Source: Otis tarda (lineage: Eukaryota > Chordata > Aves > Otidiformes > Otididae). From it: 64,000 bases of DNA. The stretch spans positions 147,119,690 to 147,183,689 of the forward strand of contig CM048553.1 in the NCBI GenBank assembly GCA_026413225.1. The letters run 5' to 3'. Made by a program: the position numbers and the translations under genes. The notes under the pieces were generated by a model, which made no database searches, was not told where the DNA came from, and worked only from the letters and a program-made list of their open reading frames with translations. This document shows positions 55,404 through 64,000 of this stretch, one piece after another (position 1 is the stretch's first letter; each line of letters begins with the position of its first letter).

Positions 55404-56876
55404 TCATATTCTTTTAATTATTTCTCTGTTATCTATTTTACAATATCAATGTAATAGTATTATGTATCCTTTATAATTATTACAACAATCAAACTTCAGG
55501 TTAGTACCTTAGTAAGATGACAAATAAGTTTAAACTGCTTGAGCTGGTTTGTATTGCAGAAAACAAAAGGAAGCACATAGTTTGTTAGCAAAGATTAATA
55601 TTACTTGCACGTATTACTTAAAAGCACAAAATTATTTATCTTTTTGGAAAAAATAAGTAAATAATATAGAGGATATGCTGATGCATTCTTTTATTATATC
55701 CATGCCATTTGGCACAAAGGCATTTTATATTATCAAAGAATCATACTCTAAGCGTCTGCCCTTAAAATTGTCTACAAGCAGGGATAGAATTACTTAAGTC
55801 TGCTCTAAGACTCCAGTGGTTTTGTGCCAGTTGAGGCTCAGTCCAAAGCAGAGGCAGAAGTTATAGCAAAAAAAAAACCAAAAAATCCTATTTAGAAAGC
55901 ACTATAGAGCAAAATGCCTATTTAGAGCCAGTATGTGTGCTGTCTAAGTCAAGGAAAAGCTGAGTGTGACAATGCTGCTGGGTATCTCCTTGCTTGTTTC
56001 GTTTTAGATAGTATCAGCAGTCTCAAACACCAGTTTGGTATTTTGGCAGTGGTTTCTCTCTTGCTGTGATGGACTTTACATCAATTATAGTGCTTGAATG
56101 GACTCTCTGATAGATTATTGAAAAATTCTTTCAGAATTAAAAAGAAACAATTAACAGCAGGATCCTACAAGGATCCTTCAGATAATCCTAATACTCTCTC
56201 TGATTGACTTAGATGCCTGATTTGTCTTTGTGAAATCCATTCAAGGAACTGCATGACTGATATCAGTGTACTGAACAACTCTATATTTCAGTGTTTATGT
56301 CCCCTGAGTCTGAGCCTGAACATCTAAAGGAGTCTGGTGAAAGACAATTAGCCAAATCAAACCTCTAAAAAGTGTGTTTTCTTTTATCCAAGTCCCGCTC
56401 CTATGAAATACCACAGAAGAGAGTTCAGAAACAAAGTATTAGGAAGTAACAGAAATGAAGTAGGATAAGCCTAGAAGCAGGAGAACTGAAAATTTCTTGG
56501 TGGTTTTTTTTTTTTCCTATTTCCCACATGAACAATGATACATTGCTAAAAAGCTACTAGGCAATAAATTTCAATTTTGAGTACTTGTTTTTCCCACTCA
56601 TCTATACAAAACAGAAGCAATCTTGGAAACAGATCATTTAGTCTTGCTCTGCTTTCTTAGTTCCTTTATCAAAAGCATACTTGAGACAGAAAGTGTAAAG
56701 AGGCATTGACCTCATAATTGCAAAGCAACTATCAGGCTAGTCAAGACATGCTGAAATTCAGTTGAGTCTCCAAAGACATAACAGAAATCCTCTTATAGTT
56801 ACTTGTTGCTCAAAGACTATATACAACATCACCAACAGTAGAAAAACAAGGAGATAAAAAAAAATGAGTAAGCATA

Positions 56877-58019
56877 TGTCGTGGTTTTGTTAGTGAGGGG
56901 GGGCCTAAGGTGGTAGTTTCTGCAGGAAACTGCTAGAAGTCGCTCCCCTTTGTTCAGTGGACTTGGCCAGGCCTAGGGCAGACCTGCTGCTGGCCAAGGT
57001 CGAGCGGATTGGTAGCAGAATGTCCCGTGATAACGCCTCTGCGATAATGTATTTAAGAAGGGGAAAACAGAGAAAAAAAAAGAAGAGAAGATGTGAAGAA
57101 GCTGAGCGGGGGCAGAGGCGCAGAGGGGGAGGCGCAGGCCTCCTGGGCCTTGCAGGCCTCACCCTCTGGCCTCTTGCCAGGTGGCCGACTGGGCCCGACT
57201 CGGCCCGGCCCGGCTGCAAGAAGTGGAGAGGAGATGAGAAGTGAATTAGATGTAAAAAGATCCTGAGAGACATCTACCACCCTGTTGTGAGGAACGGCTG
57301 CAGACGCCAAGGTCAGTTCAGAAAGGAGGGGGAGGAGTAATGCGGCTCCTGGCCAAGATTCCCCTGCAGCCTGTGGTGACGACCATGGTGGAGCAGGTTG
57401 TCCCCCTGCAGCCCATGGAGGTCCACGGAGGAGCAGAGATCCACTTGGAGCCCGTGAAGGACCCCGTACCGGGGGAGGTGGATGCCTGAAGGCGGCTGTG
57501 GCCCGTGGAGGGCCCGCTGGGACAGCTGTTCTGGAGAGACTGTACTCCGTGGAAGAGATGACCCACGCCGGAGCAGTTCCACGAAGGACTGTGGCCCGTG
57601 GGAGGGACCCCACGATGGAGCAGGGGAGGAATGTGAGGAGTTCTTCCCCCGACCATGAAGCAGCGGCGTGAAACAACGTATGATGAACTGACTGCAACCC
57701 CCATTCCCTCTTCCCCCCCTGTGCCGCTCGGGGCGGGGGGAAGGTAGTAGAGATAAAGTTAAGCTTGGGAAGAGGGAGGGGTGGATGGAGGTTATCTTGT
57801 TCTCTGTCTCATTATCCTGCTGTTTGTAGTAATAAATGAATAGTTTTTCCCAAGTCGAGTCTGTTTTGCCCGTGACGGTAACTTTGAGGATTTCTCCCTG
57901 TCCTTATCTCAAACCTCGAGCCGTTTTTCCTTATATTTTCTCTCCCTGTTCTCTCGGAGGGTGGGGGGAGTGAGAGAGAGACTGCGTAGTCTGGTCCTGA
58001 TCAGGGCTGAACTACGACA
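56877..58019 (+). repeat. 5' LTR of the compact element
   Basis: 1143 bp, TG...CA ends. It contains a TATTTAAG promoter-like box at 57050-57057, a GC-rich purine-skewed middle with repeated CTGCAGCCCATGGAGG-like units (57363-57570), AATAAA at 57831-57836 and a U5 ending AGGGCTGAACTACGACA. By eye it has no substitution against the 3' LTR, only six small length differences, five of them in homopolymers. Confidence 0.93.
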
Positions 58020-58026
58020 GTTATTT

Positions 58027-58044
58027 TGGCGCCCAACGTGGGGC
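58027..58044 (+). other. Primer-binding site, tRNA-Lys(1,2) type
   Basis: TGGCGCCCAACGTGGGGC, seven bases after the 5' LTR end. This is the complement of the 3' end of tRNA-Lys1,2 and the match continues through the next TCGA. Such sites prime minus-strand DNA synthesis in retroviruses. Its intact state fits a recently mobile element. Confidence 0.9.
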
Positions 58045-58087
58045 TCGAGGAATTTGAGATAAGGATTGAGTTTAATTGGGAGCGGTA

Positions 58088-58219
58088 ATGGGCAAAACAG
58101 GGATTGAACTTGACAAAAGAGCAAAATGATTAGGGGAAAATTTATGTTCTGATTGTGGTGAAGGGATAAGTGGTGAATTGTGTGTAAATTGTAAGGTCTA
58201 TCCACTGTGGGTGTTTTGA
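58088..58219 (+). pseudogene. Short internal reading frame with one in-frame TGA
   Basis: Starts ATG GGC (Met-Gly, as at the start of many retroviral Gag proteins) 44 bases after the PBS. It is open for 13 codons, meets TGA at 58127-58129, and stays open in the same frame for 29 more codons to TGA at 58217-58219. The second part holds four cysteines spaced C-x2-C-x8-C-x2-C, a possible zinc-binding pair. It may be the remnant of the start of gag or chance. It is not a CCHC nucleocapsid knuckle. Function unknown. Confidence 0.35.
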
Positions 58220-58311
58220 GGATATTATTTTGATTTTTGGTGCGGGGAATTCTTTTTCTTTTCTGTTGATGTGTGTGTATTTTAATTAGAATTCTTAAAT
58301 ACGTAATTCGC

Positions 58312-58328
58312 AGAGGCGAGGGGTGGAA
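58312..58328 (+). other. Polypurine tract
   Basis: AGAGGCGAGGGGTGGAA abuts the 3' LTR; 16 of 17 bases are purines. It is the expected primer for plus-strand synthesis. Confidence 0.8.
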
Positions 58329-59468
58329 TGTCGTGGTTTTGTTAGTGAGGGGGGGCCTAAGGTGGTAGTTTCTGCAGGAAACTGCTAGAAGTCGCTCCCC
58401 TTTGTTCAGTGGACTTGGCCAGGCCTAGGGCAGACCTGCTGCTGGCCAAGGTCGAGCGGATTGGTAGCAGAATGTCCCGTGATAACGCCTCTGCGATAAT
58501 GTATTTAAGAAGGGAAAACAGAGAAAAAAAAGAAGAGAAGATGTGAAGAAGCTGAGCGGGGGCAGAGGCGCAGAGGGGGAGGCGCAGGCCTCCTGGGCCT
58601 TGCAGGCCTCACCCTCTGGCCTCTTGCCAGGTGGCCGACTGGGCCCGACTCGGCCCGGCCCGGCTGCAAGAAGTGGAGAGGAGATGAGAAGTGAATTAGA
58701 TGTAAAAAGATCCTGAGAGACATCTACCACCCTGTTGTGAGGAACGGCTGCAGACGCCAAGGTCAGTTCAGAAAGGAGGGGGAGGAGTAATGCGGCTCCT
58801 GGCCAAGATTCCCCTGCAGCCTGTGGTGACGACCATGGTGGAGCAGGTTGTCCCCCTGCAGCCCATGGAGGTCCACGGAGGAGCAGAGATCCACTTGGAG
58901 CCCGTGAAGGACCCCGTACCGGGGAGGTGGATGCCTGTGAAGGCGGCTGTGGCCCGTGGAGGGCCCGCTGGGACAGCTGTTCTGGAGAGACTGTACTCCG
59001 TGGAAGAGATGACCCACGCCGGAGCAGTTCCACGAAGGACTGTGGCCCGTGGGAGGGACCCCACGATGGAGCAGGGGAGGAATGTGAGGAGTTCTTCCCC
59101 CGACCATGAAGCAGCGGCGTGAAACAACGTATGATGAACTGACTGCAACCCCATTCCCTCTTCCCCCCTGTGCCGCTCGGGGCGGGGGGAAGGTAGTAGA
59201 GATAAAGTTAAGCTTGGGAAGAGGGAGGGGTGGATGGAGGTTATCTTGTTCTCTGTCTCATTATCCTGCTGTTTGTAGTAATAAATGAATAGTTTTTCCC
59301 AAGTCGAGTCTGTTTTGCCCGTGACGGTAACTTTGAGGATTTCTCCCTGTCCTTATCTCAAACCTCGAGCCGTTTTTCCTTATATTTTCTCTCCCTGTTC
59401 TCTCGGAGGGTGGGGGGAGTGAGAGAGAGACTGCGTAGTCTGGTCCTGATCAGGGCTGAACTACGACA
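58329..59468 (+). repeat. 3' LTR of the compact element
   Basis: 1140 bp copy of the 56877-58019 LTR. AATAAA is at 59280-59285. It differs from the 5' LTR only by one-base homopolymer changes (G4/G3, A9/A8, G5/G4, C5/C4, C7/C6) and an added TG in the GCCTGTGAAGG stretch near 58933. Confidence 0.93.
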
Positions 59469-62400
59469 GCATAGAAGAGAAAAAAAAAAAAAGTAAGGAC
59501 AGTTTTTTAGTGAGAAGAGCTGAAAGAAATTTGAAGGGAGGATAAGGTACAATGCCTTTGCTTTGTCGTTTGGCTCAGAAAAGCAATCAATTTAAATTTA
59601 ATTTATAAGGCTTATGCCTATAGCATTTTTTCCTTGAATATCTTTTGTCTTGATGATCAACTTATCTGATATATTTACATATCACCTGGTTATTCCATGG
59701 TGTGAGAAAAAGGTAGAGATTTATAGGAAACTGAATAAAAAAAAAACTTTGTGCTCATGCAAGGCCACTCCAATGTTCTTTTCTGCTTAAGCAGTCACTA
59801 TTCTTAAATTAACCTGGATGGCTTCATTGCCATGTGAGGTCTATTCTTATGGAGGACTAAAAAAAAATTCATTCAAGCACATAGGAGTGAAACAAACTTT
59901 AACACAGGATGTGACATACTTTTTCCTTTTATTTGAACTGATAAAGCTGTTTTAGTATTTACAACATGCATCTTCGCTTCTAAGAGACAGCCTGTCAACT
60001 CAATGCAGTGCCAAGATATGAGCAAAATATCCTTTTGCACAGTGTAAACTCATCATTCAAATGTGACTAGTAGTCCAATCAGTAGTTTGCTGATTAACAT
60101 CCCTAGCATTTAAATACTCATAATTAGGCTTCATGATAAACATTTCATTACAATGAAGACTAGCACTTGCATTTCTCATTTCTGTCATTTCAATTCAGCC
60201 TAAAAAGCTACTAATTTGTAACAAAAATCCAACAGATTATCTATTGTACAACAGGAGTAAACTCTTTAAAGTACACATGCAGGATCATAAAACAAAATAT
60301 GAAAAATTTATTATGAAAGCTCATAAAGCAAAAAAAAATTGTTATTATTATTCGCTTTATCTGTAGATCTCTGTCTTGTTGCCTATATCTCTGGCTCCAT
60401 GGCACAAGAACATTTTAGCATACAGTCATACAATGCAGTACCTTGCATATATCCAATGTTATAGGAGAGGAGCCGTAGGAATATAGGAAGATGGGAGACT
60501 GAAAGGAAATAAATTACTATGCCAGTGACAAACTGATGCAATGTTAAGGTGTCACTCCACAGGAAAAGTATATTAATAAGAACTCTTCCCTTCCTCTTAG
60601 AAAATTCAAACAGAAAGGATATTAATATTTTAAACATGTACTACAAATGTTGCGCCCTGACTGAAAAACTAAAAATCTTTCAAATACCTACATATATTGT
60701 GGAAGTCTTAATATTTGCACCAAGAAAGGCTAGAAATGTTTTTTCTCTGTTTTTCAGGATAAAGGTGAAATGTAAAGAATTGGGCAAAATATTAGGTTTT
60801 TTTATTTAATTCATGTAGAAAATGAATGGCTATAGTATAAAAATTGTATATTTCAACAAAATTAACCTTCTGTCTTAAAGTCTAGCTGAAGGTTTGCAGG
60901 CAGAAGGGGCAGAATAAGGACAGTCAGACTAGAATGAGTCTTTAAAAAGAAGCTAATGTATGAATGCCTCAGAATGTAAATTTAAATTATGTGAAAAATT
61001 ATGTCTAAGTAAAAAACCTAACATTAGTAGTTTATAAAATGTTTTCTTTCAGTACATTATAAAGATTTATTTCATTATTTGGTTTATGCGATAACTTCTT
61101 CTTTAAATCCAAACATGTAATTATATATCTAAGTGCATTTCTGTGAACATATATAGATGTATCTTTACATGTACTCCTGCACAGAAACACATAAGTATAC
61201 ACACATCCATACGTAAATAAAGTCTCTCTGGATTGCTTCATCTGAGCAATATGCATACCAGTTCAATTTATAGCAAACAACAAAAGTGTCAAAAATGAGC
61301 CACAATGGAAAAAAAGTGTCATAATGTCATAATGAGATTAGGTTATAAAGAGGATAGGAGCTTTCTCTGTGATCTAAAGAGACCACATCTTGTTCTTATT
61401 GCTTTCACCTTCAAGAGTAATAGAGGTAATACAATTTTATGACAAGGCATTAATGCATTACAAACAAAAAGTGTACACAAGAGAGTGTCAGATTTAATGA
61501 AACTGAGGTGCAAAGAAAGAAAATCCAGCTGGCATAGAATTTTGCAAATAAAAAGGCAATTTTTTTTCACTTTGAAATGATTGTCCACATCAAATATGTA
61601 GTTGAAAATGAAATCCTAATTTTAAAATAAATTTAAATATTTATTTTTCTTTTCAAAAAATCTAAGTTAATGAAAGTTCCAAATATTTTATTTTTAGTTT
61701 TGATTTACAAGACAATAAAGAAAACACATAATTTTCTTTTAATTTTTATCTAATATAAGTTTGATTAATTTCTGCAAGAAAGAGTTATTCACTTCTCTTT
61801 TGTATTTTAATTTGCAAAACTTTGGTAAAGTTTCAGTTTAAGGTGATGTATAGCACAGTGATTTTGAAAGACTAGCTTTCATTTGATGTTAAGGATAGGA
61901 AATATCTTTGAATTGTCCATATTACCCATCCTCTGATTGTCTATAATGCCATGTGAGCACTTTATTATTGTGTAAGCTATAGTACTAGAAAAATCTTATC
62001 AGAATGATAAATTTTGCTAAGAGAAGATAATTTTCATACCTGGCCAAAACCAACTTTTGAATTGTATTAAAATGAAGTGATATATTCCCTTTCAAGTTGA
62101 GTGTGACCAGGAGTAGTTAAACTATGCTGCATAAATAGCAACTAAAACGTACTTGCATTATATTTGTGTGCTATAACTTTGATCATTAAAGGTCTGTTTT
62201 TCCTATATCATAATCTAACTTTATTAATATTTACAATTTAAAAGAATCTAACACATCCTTGAAAATATGTAGAACTTGTAGTATTTTTTTTAAATTATAT
62301 TTTCTGGTTTGCTTTCTCATAAAGAGCTTAAATGAAATGTCTACATCTTGCTACCATGAGAAATTTAAAGTCCTCAGCACATTTCAATCCTTGGAATCAG

Positions 62401-62885
62401 GAAGGGGCCTAAGTAACAGGCAGTAATGTAGGAAAAGAGGAATGCTGCAGTAATTTAGGGAAACTGGAATTCCACCCTGAGAGCATAAGTCCTTTCACAA
62501 AAACAGTTCAGTTGATTTGATAACTAAATATTAATGTTGGATAAAAATATGAATGCATTTCATTCAGTTCTACAGCTGATTCATATTTTCAGGGTTGAAG
62601 ATTTAATGGGTGTGAGAGAAAAAATATTTCACAGGTATAACTCATTACAGCAAAATGGTTATGAGCAAATGAAACATGCTAATCTTTAAAAACAGCAAAA
62701 TATTTAACTGGACCAGACAAGCTTAAATATATGCAAGAAGGTAGGAATTCCAAAAGCTTTTCAGTGCATCAAAGTAGAAATTACACTGAAGATAAAATTT
62801 ATGCTCTGAAGGCACTAGGGTGTTTTGCAAAAGCCTACCTGATAATACAATTTTTTTATTTTAGAGATAGTGTAAATTAGTGTTA

Positions 62886-64000
<1,115 letters not shown>

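Larger units (their letters stand above)
56877..59468 (+). mobile_element. Compact LTR retroelement (LTR-PBS-309 bp-PPT-LTR)
   Basis: Two LTRs of 1143 and 1140 bp bracket only 309 bp. Both begin TGTCGTGG and end CTACGACA (inverted TGTCGT/ACGACA ends). The element is flanked by GCATA at 56872-56876 and 59469-59473, a 5-bp target duplication. Just inside the 5' LTR is a Lys-type primer-binding site; just before the 3' LTR is a polypurine tract. No gag, pol or env coding region is present. It lies antisense to CSMD3 in the CUB4 intron. It is either an internally deleted provirus or a non-autonomous LTR element mobilised in trans. Class is uncertain: the 5-bp duplication and U5 shared with the TGTCCTGG LTRs suggest an ERVL-like (class III) relative, while a Lys primer is also common in class II and spumaviruses. 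Confidence 0.93.

Noticed and set aside
57053-57697. Long minus-strand open frame (214 codons) in the 5' LTR, and similar frames at 21327-22067 and 58425-59033
   Set aside because: They arise from GC-rich, stop-poor LTR repeat sequence. The homologous LTRs read different frames after small indels, so the proteins are not conserved.
58027-58044. Foamy-virus identity of the compact element from its Lys primer site
   Set aside because: The same primer is used by several retroviral groups, the duplication is 5 bp rather than 4, and no pol sequence remains to classify it.

Overview
The window is a piece of an avian nuclear genome. It is AT-rich and intron-dominated. It carries CR1 LINE fragments ending in the typical ATTCTATGA-type 3' repeat, and several endogenous-retrovirus LTRs beginning TGTCCTGG or TGTCGTGG. 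The species cannot be named from the sequence.

One host gene is present: CSMD3 (CUB and Sushi multiple domains 3) on the minus strand. Nine consecutive coding exons lie between 63097 and 3883, all with AG/GT borders and a continuous frame (1557 nt, 519 codons). They encode three CUB-Sushi pairs, which I number CUB4-Sushi4-CUB5-Sushi5-CUB6-Sushi6 by recall of the family order. Two of these exons (19381-19550 and 10282-10438) do not stand out as simple open reading frames and were found by frame continuity. The gene continues past both ends of the window. CSMD3 is a very large type I membrane protein whose extracellular part is built from these modules. No other host gene was recognised.

Layout, high to low coordinates (transcription order). 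63.1-64 kb: upstream intron with the start of a plus-strand CR1. 62959-63097 and 55109-55296: CUB4, with a compact LTR element (two 1.14-kb LTRs around only 309 bp) in the intron between. 53379-53567: Sushi4, preceded by a truncated LTR. 41176-41292 and 33131-33346: CUB5. The 12-kb intron between Sushi4 and CUB5 holds a nearly full-length but decayed CR1 (46.6-49.5 kb); the 7.8-kb intron inside CUB5 holds a sense-oriented LTR (40544-41076). 32324-32512: Sushi5. The next 12.8-kb intron contains a solo 1.16-kb LTR, an LTR broken by a nested CR1, and CR1 fragments. 19381-19550 and 10282-10438: CUB6, with three solo LTRs in the intron between. 3883-4074: Sushi6, preceded by an intron with two plus-strand CR1 copies and an LTR fragment. 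1-3882 is intron.

The most interesting object is the compact LTR element at 56877-59468. It has a 5-bp target duplication, a Lys-type primer-binding site, a polypurine tract, LTRs with no substitution between them by eye, and almost no coding capacity. It looks like a very recent internally deleted provirus or a non-autonomous LTR retroelement.
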